A stretch of 64,000 nt of DNA from Hyphomicrobiales bacterium (GCA_900465675.1 UBJR01000006.1:28400-92399); one strand, 5' to 3'. Positions 18,001 through 26,387 are shown, counted from the first letter of the stretch. A program made the numbers and translations. Notes: generated by a model not told the origin, from the sequence alone.

Positions 18001-18462
18001 GGCGGCAAAGACGCCGATCGGGTGATCGAGCGTTTCGAGGGCGGTACGCACCCGCTCGAAATCGGCCAGCAGCGCCTGATCCGGCCCGGTGGAAACAGCG
18101 CGGCGGGGCTGCGGCCGCTTCTCGAAGATGCCGAGCACATAGGCCCGGTCTTCCGACGGCATGAAGCTTTCGATCTGGACGCGCTCGTGGCCTTGCCCCG
18201 GCCGGTCGAAGCAGATGGCATTTTCCTCGGTACCGAAGACCAGCGCCCGGCGCTCCTTGTCCTCGCGCTCCTCTTCCTCGGGGCGATCATGCACCTCGCG
18301 GCTGCGGCGGCCGATGAAATCGGAGATCTCCATGCCGAAGAAGCGCGCATAGGCTTCGTTGACGGCAACGTAGCGAAGCTCGCTATTCTTGACATAAGCA
18401 GGGGTATCCAGATCCGCGATCCGGCTGCATGCCAGTTCCAGAAGGTTACCTGCCGATATCAA
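15082..18462 (-). CDS. Soluble hybrid sensor histidine kinase (PAS repeats, HisKA, HATPase, two receivers)
   Basis: This 1126-residue protein has several PAS-type sensor segments over residues 1-570 (for example TPAYVKNSELRYVAVNEAYARFFG and VLILDNKLDILYVNDEFYTISDL). The kinase core has FLANMSHEIRTPMNG with phospho-acceptor His596, and the HATPase N and G boxes include LRIEDTGIGIP and GTGLGLAI. Two receiver domains follow, with phospho-acceptors Asp886 (VLDYHMP) and Asp1045 (MMDVSMP). No membrane helix is obvious, so it should sense a cytoplasmic cue. A perfect CtrA-type box lies 61 bp upstream. No cognate regulator gene is adjacent. Confidence 0.9.
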   Translation of the reverse strand: MISAGNLLELACSRIADLDTPAYVKNSELRYVAVNEAYARFFGMEISDFIGRRSREVHDRPEEEEREDKERRALVFGTEENAICFDRPGQGHERVQIESFMPSEDRAYVLGIFEKRPQPRRAVSTGPDQALLADFERVRTALETLDHPIGVFAADGRPLVVNSAYRGGARPPSEKGWHESVAELDLLRTIMEDLPVAAFVRDEAHRLVYANQYYETFTGHERSKVLGLTEFEMFGEESGRGIYEENMLALKNGSLTEIEGRVPSTYGKSYPILSRVNRVQTPDGKFYVVGSFSDISPLKEREAEIINSQQHAEVLHRDIESILRSLPVGVLILDNKLDILYVNDEFYTISDLPIEDRFDGRPFLDVIRRNHELGRYVYSQTPEEVLESRRHHFTAEGDPEPVELNWSGGKSIIFDSRRISDDRILLTYSDISTIRQREQEVHDVRAAIETLGELMRDATRAMPQGLAIVQDGIIQLSNEALVPVLQIPAEYLAAGRGWIDLFNFCAERGDFNGSAADTLHYWRSSIAAREPIITVFHILGERWVNMEATISERGHWIALFTDVTEMKQREGELQRLLSRAEAADRAKSEFLANMSHEIRTPMNGVLGMAELMAKTDLDARQKTFIDIIVKSGNALLTIINDILDFSKIDAGQMKLRKASFDLVEAVEDVATLLSSQAAEKDLELLVRADPNLPAAVIGDAGRFRQVVTNLVGNAVKFTEKGHVFVDIGFRQGSDGEVMVELRIEDTGIGIPAEKLQSVFDKFSQVDSSSTRRHEGTGLGLAITAGLVDLFGGYIHAESDAGKGSVFTVNLPFAVAAAKLDPKPLPVNVRGARILVIDDNEVNRAILSEQLTLWGFDGVAAESGATGIAILEAAHQVGVEVDALVLDYHMPRMNGAEVARRLRADPRFENLPIIFLTSMDISGSEKEFAALNGQAHLMKPARANLLRGTIVEVVRAKRVKQASETELARLQAEAQLKEPEFEEPVREEPRRKAEFVDVLVAEDNEVNQIVFTQILQGTNLSFLVVNNGQEAVNAWETHSPRIIMMDVSMPVLNGHDATRAIRTRERGQGHRVPIIGVTAHALESDRELCLDAGMDDYMSKPISPELLEEKIQLWLGKTEPVPGRSGL

Positions 18463-18784
18463 AAAGCGTCCACTCCCGCTGTGAATGAAATATTCACGAC
18501 TGCAACCATAATGCCAAGCCGCTTAACAAGCTTTTAACCATAAAATCTTAGCGCGCGAGCACCGGGCGCCAAAAGCGATGTTAAAGTTGAATCAGAAGAC
18601 CAGCCGGGCGTCTCATCTATTTGCCATTGCTTGTTCTTTTCCGGCTGCTTCGTTGCCCCGGCGCCCTTGGAATCATGGAGAAAATTTAATCCCGCAGGCG
18701 CTTGCGCCACCATCAACGCGCCGCGATCGGGGCGGATTCTGGGACCGGCTTCAAGACAAGCCTTGTCCATGAAAGGAATTCGAC
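18463..18784. other. Intergenic region between divergent kinase and secreted-protein genes
   Basis: This 322-bp gap separates divergent genes. It holds the CtrA-type box at 18523-18538 and otherwise shows no convincing gene. The short frames in it read through on either strand without ribosome sites. Confidence 0.6.
18523..18538 (+). promoter_or_regulatory. Perfect CtrA-type binding box
   Basis: TTAACAAGCTTTTAAC matches TTAA-N7-TTAAC exactly. CtrA is the cell-cycle master regulator of alphaproteobacteria and binds this consensus. The box is 61 bp upstream of the hybrid kinase (minus strand) and about 250 bp upstream of the secreted small protein (plus strand). Confidence 0.6.
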
Positions 18785-19087
18785 ATGTCCGTTCTTCATA
18801 AGACCATGGCGGCGGGCCTGATTGCGCTGACCTTTGCCGGCGCCACCCTCGCCACCACAGGAACCGCAAACGCCCGCGGCGGCAACGCCTTCTGGGGTGG
18901 TGTTGCCGGAGGCGTCGTTGGCGGCGTGGTCGGCGGCGCGATCGCCTCGCGCCCCTATTATCCGCCGGCCTACGCCTATTACCCGCCGCCTGCCTACCCG
19001 GCCTACTACGCTCCCCGCTACTGCCATCCGGCATGGCGCTATGACCGCTGGGGCCAGCCCTACCGGATCGAAGTCTGCAGACGCTGA
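18785..19087 (+). CDS. Small secreted protein with glycine zipper and Pro/Tyr-rich tail
   Basis: The 100-residue protein has a signal peptide (about 29 residues, cleavage likely after TANA), a glycine-zipper segment GGVAGGVVGGVVGG around residues 37-50, then a Pro/Tyr-rich stretch (YPPAYAYYPPPAYPAYY). It ends in CHPAWRYDRWGQPYRIEVCRR with two cysteines that could form a disulphide. Small proteins of this type are common in the rhizobial periplasm or outer membrane, but no function is known. AAAGGAATTCGAC provides a ribosome site before the ATG. Confidence 0.82.
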   Translation: MSVLHKTMAAGLIALTFAGATLATTGTANARGGNAFWGGVAGGVVGGVVGGAIASRPYYPPAYAYYPPPAYPAYYAPRYCHPAWRYDRWGQPYRIEVCRR

Positions 19088-19130
19088 GTGAATTGCGGCG
19101 CCGCTTCCTCCCGGCGGCGCCGTCTTCTCT

Positions 19131-19532
19131 CTAAAACCAGAGGTCGCGCACGCAGCGCCCTTTCGACGGCAGATCGGTGAAGGTCACCAGCCCGTCGAAA
19201 TGATCGATCGCCAGATCCTCCACCGCCTCCGGGGGCGCGAGCCTGACATTGACCGCCATCCGCCGCCGCCCGTCCGGCTCCAATACCAGGCCGCGCCAGG
19301 CGAGAACGCAGGCACAAGAAGGGCAGAACAAGATCTCCAGTGGCGACTTGTCTATTCCCGAGCGCGTATAGGACGCGACAGGTCCGCTGACAGCAACCCG
19401 CTCATTTTCATAATCATAAGCCCAGAGCGTCCCGTAGCGGCGGCAGAGCGTACAGTTGCAGGCTGTGATCGATCCCGGATCGCCCTCCAGCGTCCAGTGC
19501 GCCTTGCCGCAATGACATGATCCGATCATCAT
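19131..19532 (-). CDS. GFA/CENP-V family zinc protein
   Basis: The 133-residue protein begins MMIGSCHCGKAHWTLEG and has CNCTLCRRYG and FCPSCACVLAWRG. These Cys pairs are the zinc ligands of the glutathione-dependent formaldehyde-activating (GFA) fold. Family members bind glutathione or unknown thiol adducts; many have no proven enzymatic role. The start at 19532 is uncertain by one codon, since a second Met follows at once. It lies downstream of the TetR gene on the same strand, with a 70-bp gap. Confidence 0.85.
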   Translation of the reverse strand: MMIGSCHCGKAHWTLEGDPGSITACNCTLCRRYGTLWAYDYENERVAVSGPVASYTRSGIDKSPLEILFCPSCACVLAWRGLVLEPDGRRRMAVNVRLAPPEAVEDLAIDHFDGLVTFTDLPSKGRCVRDLWF

Positions 19533-19602
19533 CGATGCCGCTCCTCTTCGTCCACCGCATTGTGCCTCAGCGAGGCTCCAACGGCAAACGCAGCGCCGAA
19601 AA

Positions 19603-20232
19603 TCAGGCGTCCGCAGCAGCCCGCAGATAGGCCGCCGACAGCAGGCGTGCCTCCGCACCGAGCCCGTCAAGCGCATCGTCGGCCACCGCCAGCTTTCCGA
19701 AGCTGCCCCTTGATAGCCCCGCCAGCGAGGAAAGCAGCGTGAAGGCCGTCTTCTCCGCCTGACGAAAGGATGCATCCGCCGCATTGGTCAGGAGCCTGAC
19801 GACCGCAGCCTCCAGCCTTTTCAGCACATCGGCCGACATCCTGAACTGGTCGATCGCGCCGGCCACCCGGTAGAGCGCGGTGGTGGCGTCGGGACGCGCG
19901 AGTTTCACCGAGATATAGGCATCCGCAATATCTTCCGCGATCGCCGCAATCGGCTTTCCGTCACCCGGTATGGCCTCGATCGCCTCGGCGATCTGTTCGA
20001 AATGGCGCAGCAGAATTGCGAAGAGCAGCGCCTGCTTGTTGGGGAAATATTGATAGAGGGTGCCGACGGAGACACCGGCACGCTCGGCCACCCGCGTTGT
20101 CGTAAACAGCGCCAGCCCGCCCGTCAGCAAAACCTGAATCGCTGCCTCGTGAATGGCCTGGACCGTCGCGCCCGATCGTGCCTGCACCGGCGCTTTCCTC
20201 GGCTTCAGCCGTGATGGGATGGCGTTTTCCAA
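19603..20232 (-). CDS. TetR-family transcriptional regulator
   Basis: The 209-residue protein has a TetR N-terminal DNA-binding domain (about residues 20-70) with FTTTRVAERAGVSVGTLYQYFPNKQALL, followed by an all-helical ligand domain of unknown specificity. The first codon is TTG at 20232 with a weak ribosome site, so the exact start is uncertain. It is divergent from an orphan TRAP-type solute-binding protein gene. A perfect 16-bp palindrome lies between the two and is the likely operator. Confidence 0.87.
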   Translation of the reverse strand: MENAIPSRLKPRKAPVQARSGATVQAIHEAAIQVLLTGGLALFTTTRVAERAGVSVGTLYQYFPNKQALLFAILLRHFEQIAEAIEAIPGDGKPIAAIAEDIADAYISVKLARPDATTALYRVAGAIDQFRMSADVLKRLEAAVVRLLTNAADASFRQAEKTAFTLLSSLAGLSRGSFGKLAVADDALDGLGAEARLLSAAYLRAAADA

Positions 20233-20246
20233 ATGCGAATACCGAA

Positions 20247-20262
20247 CTGAAGGATCCTTCAG
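20247..20262. promoter_or_regulatory. Palindromic operator between TetR and TRAP receptor genes
   Basis: CTGAAGGATCCTTCAG is a perfect 16-bp palindrome, 15 bp upstream of the tetR start and 78 bp upstream of the divergent gene. TetR repressors bind palindromes of this size, usually overlapping their own promoter. Assignment to this TetR is inferred from position. Confidence 0.55.
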
Positions 20263-20340
20263 GTATATTTGCGGCTGACGTGAGGGTCAAGCAAACGGCG
20301 CCTCACCCGGCAGCATCGGAAACAGGGAAAGAGCATCGCG

Positions 20341-21429
20341 ATGATCGAGAACCAGATGACCACAGGCGAACACGGCATCAGCCGCAGGCTGTTCCTCGCC
20401 ACGGCCGCAGGCGCGGCCATGGCATCCTTGCCATCAAATGCCTCGGCCCAGCAGGCCGCCTTGCCCCGCGTCCTGACGTTCAACGATCACGAGCCGCTTG
20501 GCGGAATGCGCACCCGGTTTCTCAAGGACGTGCTGTTCCCAGCAATCGAACGGGAATCGAACGGGCGGCTGAAGATCGAGGATCACTGGAACGGTGAGAT
20601 CGCCGCCGCCTATGACGCGCTCGGTGCGGTCAGCACATCCAAGGCCGACATGGCGACCGTCGTGCCGGAATATACTGCCAAGGAATTGCCGCTGCACCAG
20701 ATTTTCAAGAGTTTCCCAACCGGCCCGGCCGGAAGCGCGCAGGTCGATTTCTTCCGCCGCGTCTACGCCGAAGTTCCGGCCTTCCCCGCGGAGCTGGAGA
20801 AAAACAACATCGTTCCGCTTTTCTGTGGCACCGGATATCCCGTGGCCTTTTTCAGCACCAAGCCGATGGCGGATCTGGATGGCCTGAAGGGCGGCAAATG
20901 GCGTTCGGCGAGCTTCTGGCATCTGGACTTCCTGCGCAATGCCGGAGCAACCCCTGTCACCATGCATTGGGGACCTGAAATCTATGATGCTTTGAAAGCC
21001 GGAACGCTTGATGGCCTGATGGTGAATGTCGACAGCGGCTATATGCTGAAGGTCCACGAAGCCGCGCCCAACGTACTGGTGTCGAAGGATCTGTGGCTCG
21101 GCCACCTCTATATGCTGACGATCAACAAGGACGTCTGGAACACCCTCGCTCAGGAAGACAAGGATGCCATCGCCCGCGCCGCAGAGACGTCGTACAGGGC
21201 TCTCGGCCCGGTGATGGATCGCAGCTTCGATGCACAACTGGCGGAACTGAAAACCGCTGGGGCGTCCGTGCGAATTCTCGAGCCCGCCGAGCCCGTGCGC
21301 TTTGGCTCGGCCGCCAAATATCGCGACGTGCAGTCGGCCTGGGCGGAAGAGCAGAAGCGCAGCGGCACTGGCATTGCCGGTGCCGTACTGGCCGAGGTTA
21401 CAGCGATCATGAACGATATCATGGGGTGA
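20341..21429 (+). CDS. Tat-exported TRAP transporter solute-binding protein (DctP family), orphan
   Basis: The 362-residue protein has a twin-arginine signal (SRRLFLATAAGAAMA, about residues 14-37). A DctP-like periplasmic domain follows, with ATVVPEYTAKELPLHQIFKSFP, a Trp/Arg-containing core KWRSASFWHLDF and DGLMVNVDSGYMLK. Such proteins capture organic acids for DctQM membrane subunits. No dctQ or dctM gene is adjacent, so it either serves a transporter elsewhere or has a sensing role. The divergent TetR gene probably controls it. Confidence 0.82.
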   Translation: MIENQMTTGEHGISRRLFLATAAGAAMASLPSNASAQQAALPRVLTFNDHEPLGGMRTRFLKDVLFPAIERESNGRLKIEDHWNGEIAAAYDALGAVSTSKADMATVVPEYTAKELPLHQIFKSFPTGPAGSAQVDFFRRVYAEVPAFPAELEKNNIVPLFCGTGYPVAFFSTKPMADLDGLKGGKWRSASFWHLDFLRNAGATPVTMHWGPEIYDALKAGTLDGLMVNVDSGYMLKVHEAAPNVLVSKDLWLGHLYMLTINKDVWNTLAQEDKDAIARAAETSYRALGPVMDRSFDAQLAELKTAGASVRILEPAEPVRFGSAAKYRDVQSAWAEEQKRSGTGIAGAVLAEVTAIMNDIMG

Positions 21430-21794
21430 GTGGCAGCGGTCCCACCCTGCTTCTCCGTGACATGATCGAGGTGCCGGTCGCCGCTCCGGCGATCGGCACG
21501 CAATCGCCATATAGCCATCGCCTCTTGACTTTCAGCGCGAACTAGACCAAATGCAGCCCAGCTTTCACCTTCCGGCCGCCGCGTGAGCGTGCCCCTGCCA
21601 GCAAATAGGAGCAGGAAGAAGGACAAAAGCGCATTTCGTATTGACCGCATCCCAAGACGCGGCAGAAGCGCTGGAAAGCTTTTTCCAACAAGACAAGTTC
21701 CCACTTCACGCGGGGTTCTTGACGCCAGAACAACACCGGGCCGCATTCCGCGCTCCGGCGATTTGGTTTTGGCGCGCCCTGAAAAGGTTATGAC
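21430..21794. other. Long leader region upstream of the DEAD-box helicase
   Basis: This 365-bp gap has no gene I can support. It probably contains the helicase promoter and a long 5' leader, as is common for cold-induced helicases. No clear hairpin or promoter pair was identified by eye. Confidence 0.4.
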
Positions 21795-23450
21795 TTGACC
21801 AATTTTGAATCGCTTGGTGTCTCCAAGCCGATCGTCGCCACTCTTTTCCAGCTCGGCATCGAAACGCCGACCCCCATCCAGGAAAAGGCGATCCCCCTGC
21901 TCATCCAGGGTCGTGACCTCATCGGTCTCGCCCAGACCGGCACCGGCAAGACGGCCGCCTTCGGCCTGCCGCTCATCGAAAAGCTGATCCCCGAAGAGCG
22001 CCGCCCCGACAACCGCACCACCCGTACGCTGATCCTGGCGCCGACCCGCGAACTGGTGAACCAGATCGCCGTCAACCTGAAGAACTTCCTGCGCAAGTCG
22101 CATCTGCGCATCAACGTCGTCGTCGGCGGCGTGTCGATCAACAAGCAGCAGCTGCAGCTTGAAAAGGGCACCGACATCCTAGTCGCCACCCCGGGCCGCC
22201 TGCTCGACCTCGTCAACCGCCGCGCCATCGGCCTGACCGCCGTGCGCTACCTCGTGCTCGACGAAGCCGACCAGATGCTTGACCTGGGCTTCGTGCATGA
22301 CCTGCGCAAGATCTCCAAGATGGTGCCGAAGAAGCGCCAGACCATGCTGTTTTCGGCCACCATGCCGAAGGCGATTGCCGATCTCGCCGCCGACTTCCTG
22401 ACCGATCCGGTTACCGTCGAAGTCACGCCTCCGGGCAAGGCTGCTGACAAGGTCGAGCAGTACGTTCACTTCGTCAACGGCAAGAACGACAAGACCGACC
22501 TCTTGAAGAAGTCGCTGACGCAGAACCCGGATGGCCGCGCCATCGTCTTCCTGCGCACCAAGCATGGTGCCGAGAAGCTGATGAAGCATCTCGATTCCGT
22601 CGGCTACTCGGTCGCCTCGATCCATGGCAACAAGAGTCAGGGCCAGCGCGAGCGCGCCCTGAAGTCCTTCAAGGACGGCGATATCAAGACGCTGATCGCC
22701 ACCGACGTTGCCGCCCGCGGCATCGACATTCCGGCCGTCAGCCACGTCTACAACTACGACCTGCCTGAAGTCGCCGAAGCCTATGTCCACCGCATCGGCC
22801 GTACCGCCCGTGCCGGCCGTGACGGTATCGCGATCGCCTTCTGCGCCCCAGATGAAGCCCGCCTGCTCCGCGACATCGAGAAGCTGATGAACATCAGCAT
22901 CACCGTTGCCAGCGGCGAAGCGCCGGCCGACATGCGCGCCGCCCCGCGCCGTGCAAATGGCAACGGCAATGGCAACAACCGCAATCGCGGTGGCGAGCGT
23001 CAGGCCCGTGGCGGCGAAGGCCGCAGCGAGCAGCCCCGTGGCGAAAACCGCGGCAACCGTCCGCAGCGTCCGCGCCGCGAAGGTGAAGGCGGTGAGGTTC
23101 GTGCAGGTGGCGAGGAGCGCCGCGAGCGCCGTCCCCGTCCCGAGCGCCAGACCCAGCGCAACGAGGACTTCCGCGGCCAGCGCCGTGGCGAAGTCGCTCC
23201 GGACCTCGGCCCGGACAACGATCTCGCAACGACGTCGGATTTCCGTCCTGCCGTCAAGAAGCCGCAGCGTCCGCACCATGGCGGTGGCGAAAACCGCCAT
23301 CATCCGGGCGGCGCCCGCAATGCCCACGGCCGTCCAGCCCGCAAGCATGGCGAAGGCCAGCAGGCCCAGGGCGAGCGCAAGGATGGCTCCGGCGGCATCC
23401 GCCGCAAGGGCCCGCGCAACGGCGGTGGCCAGCGCCGCGAACAGGCCTGA
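21795..23450 (+). CDS. DEAD-box ATP-dependent RNA helicase with basic Arg/Gly-rich tail
   Basis: Translation appears to start at TTG 21795 (TNFESLGVSKPIVATL); the ATG five bases upstream is followed at once by a stop. The 551-residue protein has all helicase motifs in order: TPIQ, AQTGTGKT (46-53), PTRELVNQ, DEAD, SAT, and HRIGRTARAG. From about residue 385 the sequence is rich in Arg, Gly, Asn and Gln (NRNRGGERQARGG), an RNA-binding tail like that of RhlE/CshA-type helicases. It should unwind structured RNA in ribosome assembly or mRNA decay, especially in the cold. Confidence 0.93.
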   Translation: MTNFESLGVSKPIVATLFQLGIETPTPIQEKAIPLLIQGRDLIGLAQTGTGKTAAFGLPLIEKLIPEERRPDNRTTRTLILAPTRELVNQIAVNLKNFLRKSHLRINVVVGGVSINKQQLQLEKGTDILVATPGRLLDLVNRRAIGLTAVRYLVLDEADQMLDLGFVHDLRKISKMVPKKRQTMLFSATMPKAIADLAADFLTDPVTVEVTPPGKAADKVEQYVHFVNGKNDKTDLLKKSLTQNPDGRAIVFLRTKHGAEKLMKHLDSVGYSVASIHGNKSQGQRERALKSFKDGDIKTLIATDVAARGIDIPAVSHVYNYDLPEVAEAYVHRIGRTARAGRDGIAIAFCAPDEARLLRDIEKLMNISITVASGEAPADMRAAPRRANGNGNGNNRNRGGERQARGGEGRSEQPRGENRGNRPQRPRREGEGGEVRAGGEERRERRPRPERQTQRNEDFRGQRRGEVAPDLGPDNDLATTSDFRPAVKKPQRPHHGGGENRHHPGGARNAHGRPARKHGEGQQAQGERKDGSGGIRRKGPRNGGGQRREQA

Positions 23451-23477
23451 GCGTCTGTCCGAATACTGAATTCACGA

Positions 23478-23510
23478 AGAGGCCGGTATATTCCGGCCTC
23501 TTTTTGTTTT
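23478..23510 (+). terminator. Rho-independent terminator of the DEAD-box helicase
   Basis: AGAGGCCGG (23478-23486) pairs with CCGGCCTCT (23493-23501) around a 6-nt loop and is followed by TTTTGTTTT. It begins 27 bp after the helicase stop. Confidence 0.88.
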
Positions 23511-23711
23511 AAAACATAGGAGACGGCTTACATCCGGATAAGCGGCCTTGAAGCGCCGTGAACCGGTCACATGTGAAAAACGACATTGCAATCTGCATGC
23601 GAGACGCCGGGATCGTCATCCAAGCAGTATTGTTGGGCGCAGGCTCCGGACAGGAGCGGGCGCCGTTAACTGTGTTTATTTTCAAGTCCATTGGATTAAG
23701 TGAGATAGCCA

Positions 23712-25496
23712 GTGTCATTGCCTTCGAGATCGAGCGCGCGCCGCTTCCAGTTCATCCTGATCAAACCGTCGCACTATGACGACGACGGTTACGTGATCCG
23801 CTGGTGGCGGGCGATGATCCCTTCCAATTCGCTGGCCGCGCTTTACGGCATCGCCGCCGACTGCGGCGAGCGCGAGGTGCTCGGCCCAGGTGTCGGCATC
23901 GATATCAAGGTGATCGACGAGACCAACACCCGGGTCAATATTCCGGAACTCCTGTCACTGCTTGCCCGCAACGGCAATTTTGGCATGGTCGGCCTCATCG
24001 GCGTGCAGTCCAACCAATATCCCCGCGCCCTCGATATCGCCCGCCCCTTCCGCGCCGCCGGCATTCCTGTGTCGATGGGGGGCTTCCATGTCTCCGGCTG
24101 TCTGTCGATGCTCGACGGCAAGGCCGTGGAGCTCGATGCCTGCCGTGAAATGGGCATCTCGATGTTTGCCGGTGAAGCCGAAGGGCGCCTCGACAAGGTG
24201 CTGCAGGACGCAGCCTATGGCCAGCTGGAACCCGTCTACAATTTCATGAACGATCTGCCCGGCATCGGCGGCACGCCCGTGCCCTTCCTGCGCAAGGAAA
24301 ACATCCAGCACACGCTCGGCCTCTCCAGCAGTTTCGATGCCGGACGCGGCTGCCCCTACCAGTGCTCGTTCTGTACGATCATCAATGTCCAGGGCCGCAA
24401 GTCGCGCTTCCGCTCGGCCGACGACATCGAAAAGCTGGTCCGGATGAACTGGGCGCAGGGCATCCACAAGTTCTTCATCACCGACGACAACTTCGCCCGC
24501 AACCGCGATTGGGAAGCGATCTTCGACCGGCTGATCGAACTGAGGGAGAAGGATGGCATTCCGCTCGGCCTGATGATCCAGGTCGATACGCTCTGCCACA
24601 AGATCCCGAACTTCATCGAAAAATCGAAGCGCGCTGGCGTTACGCGCGTCTTCATCGGCCTCGAAAACGTCAACCCCGACAATCTGACAGCCGCCAAGAA
24701 GAACCAGAACAAGATCACCGAATACCGCAAGATGCTACTCGCCTGGAAGGCGCAGGGCATCATGACGCTGGCCGGCTACATCCTGGGCTTCCCGGCCGAC
24801 ACGCCCGAAAGCATCCGCCGCGACATCCAGATCATCCAGCACGAACTTCCGCTTGATGTCATCGAGTTCTTCGTGCTGACGCCCCTGCCGGGTTCAGAGG
24901 ACCATCAGACGCTATGGCGCAAGGGCGTCGAGATGGACGGCGATCTCAACACCTACGACGTCGAGCATGTCTGCACCGCTCATGACAAGATGAGCCGCGC
25001 AGAATGGGAGACGGTCTACCGTGAGGCGTGGTCGCTCTATTACTCGCCCGAGCATGTGAAGACGCTGCTGCGCCGCGCGGTAGCAACAGGCGTTCCGCTC
25101 GCTAGCCTCGTCAAGGTCCTCGTCTCCTTCGCAACGACGGTCCCACTCGAAAACGTTCATCCGCTGCAGAGCGGGTTGCTGCGCCTGAAGCACCCCTCGG
25201 AACTGCGACCCGGCCTGAAGCCGGTCCATCCGATGCTCTTCTGGCCTCGCTTTGCCAGGGAAACTTTCAGCAAGCACATGAAGCTTGCCGGTGTGATAGC
25301 AAAGATGAGCTACGCCGCCTTCAAGATTGCCAGGGACCCGGCCTCGAAGACCTACATGGATCAGGCGCTGACGCCGGTCGAGGACAACGAGGAAGAGCGC
25401 CTCGAGCTTTTCACCAAGACCTCAGGCGGCACCGCCGCCGTCACCCACGTCCGCAAGATCGCAAAGCTCACCCACGCGGCTCCGGCCGCCGAGTGA
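23712..25496 (+). CDS. B12-binding-domain-type radical SAM protein
   Basis: The GTG at 23712 gives 594 residues. Residues 60-160 resemble a cobalamin-binding-type Rossmann domain (VGLIGVQSNQYPRALDIARPFRAAGIPVSMGGFHVSG), but the DxHxxG cobalamin-ligand motif is not seen. The radical SAM core has GRGCPYQCSFC with cluster ligands Cys214, Cys218 and Cys221, then FFITDDNFARNRDWE and FIGLENVNPDNL. The reaction is unknown; relatives modify or methylate unactivated carbons. Its stop is directly followed by the stop of the convergent DMT exporter. Confidence 0.85.
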   Translation: MSLPSRSSARRFQFILIKPSHYDDDGYVIRWWRAMIPSNSLAALYGIAADCGEREVLGPGVGIDIKVIDETNTRVNIPELLSLLARNGNFGMVGLIGVQSNQYPRALDIARPFRAAGIPVSMGGFHVSGCLSMLDGKAVELDACREMGISMFAGEAEGRLDKVLQDAAYGQLEPVYNFMNDLPGIGGTPVPFLRKENIQHTLGLSSSFDAGRGCPYQCSFCTIINVQGRKSRFRSADDIEKLVRMNWAQGIHKFFITDDNFARNRDWEAIFDRLIELREKDGIPLGLMIQVDTLCHKIPNFIEKSKRAGVTRVFIGLENVNPDNLTAAKKNQNKITEYRKMLLAWKAQGIMTLAGYILGFPADTPESIRRDIQIIQHELPLDVIEFFVLTPLPGSEDHQTLWRKGVEMDGDLNTYDVEHVCTAHDKMSRAEWETVYREAWSLYYSPEHVKTLLRRAVATGVPLASLVKVLVSFATTVPLENVHPLQSGLLRLKHPSELRPGLKPVHPMLFWPRFARETFSKHMKLAGVIAKMSYAAFKIARDPASKTYMDQALTPVEDNEEERLELFTKTSGGTAAVTHVRKIAKLTHAAPAAE

Positions 25497-26387
25497 TCAG
25501 GCCTCGATCGTCTGCACGCTCTTTCGATTGGTGAGATAGACACCAGTGACAACAACGACAGTCCCGAGGATGAGCGGCAGTGTCAGCGGCTCGCCGAAGG
25601 CGATAAAGGCCTCGATCGCCACCGTCGGCGGCATCAGGTAAATCAGCGAAGCGGCGCGCGACACCTGACCGCGGCGGATCAGGTAGAGCAACAGGCCGAT
25701 GCCGCCCATCGACAGACCGAAGACCGACCAGGCCAGCGCCGCGAAGGCTTCGGCGGTGCCGTCGAAATGCAGGCTTTCGAAGGCGAGCGCCAGCGGCACG
25801 GTGATGATGAGCGCGCCGAGATATTGCAATGTCGCGATGGTATTCAGGTCGCCGCTGTGGAGATGCTTCTTCTGATAGATCGTTCCGTAGGTGACCGAGG
25901 CCATGCCGATCAGGTTGATCGTCAGCGGCACCGCCGCATGCATCAGATCGGCGGTCGCCGGTTCGAGAAGCTTGGGCGACACGGCAATGATAATGCCGAG
26001 GAAACCAAGCGCCAGACCGAACTTCTGCGCCGGCTGCAGACGCTCACCGATCAGGAAGGGTGCGGCCATCGCCGTCAGTAGCGGCTGCATGGCGGCAATC
26101 ACGCCAGAGATGCCGGCCGGTACGCCATTCGCGATCGCCCACCATATGGCGGCAAGATAAAAGCCGTGCAGGAAAAATCCGGAATAGATCGCCCGCCAGA
26201 TGGTCGCCCGGTCGGGCCACTTCGCCTTCAGCACCAGACAGAGCGCCAGGAAGGCGAGCGCCGACAGCGTGTAGCGCATGACGAGAAACGTGAACGGCTC
26301 CGAATGCATCGCCGCATATTTCGCCACGACCCAGCCGGTCGACCAGAGAAGCACGAAGATGGCGGGAGCGAAGCGGTCGAGGGTCAT
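25497..26387 (-). CDS. EamA/DMT superfamily metabolite exporter
   Basis: The 296-residue inner-membrane protein has about ten hydrophobic helices in two EamA repeats, with LWSTGWVVAKYAAMHSEPFTFLVMRY at the start and a second repeat from about residue 150 (INLIGMASVTYGTIYQKKH). DMT transporters export amino acids, nucleobases or other metabolites; the substrate cannot be told from sequence. No regulator is adjacent. Confidence 0.87.
   Translation of the reverse strand: MTLDRFAPAIFVLLWSTGWVVAKYAAMHSEPFTFLVMRYTLSALAFLALCLVLKAKWPDRATIWRAIYSGFFLHGFYLAAIWWAIANGVPAGISGVIAAMQPLLTAMAAPFLIGERLQPAQKFGLALGFLGIIIAVSPKLLEPATADLMHAAVPLTINLIGMASVTYGTIYQKKHLHSGDLNTIATLQYLGALIITVPLALAFESLHFDGTAEAFAALAWSVFGLSMGGIGLLLYLIRRGQVSRAASLIYLMPPTVAIEAFIAFGEPLTLPLILGTVVVVTGVYLTNRKSVQTIEA

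Noticed and set aside
22179..23348. 389-codon minus-strand frame
   Set aside because: Antisense to the DEAD-box helicase, rich in Ala/Val/Gly with no motif, and lacking a ribosome site.
23558..23779. 73-codon plus-strand frame before the radical SAM gene
   Set aside because: It overlaps the radical SAM start in another frame, has no good ribosome site and no family resemblance.
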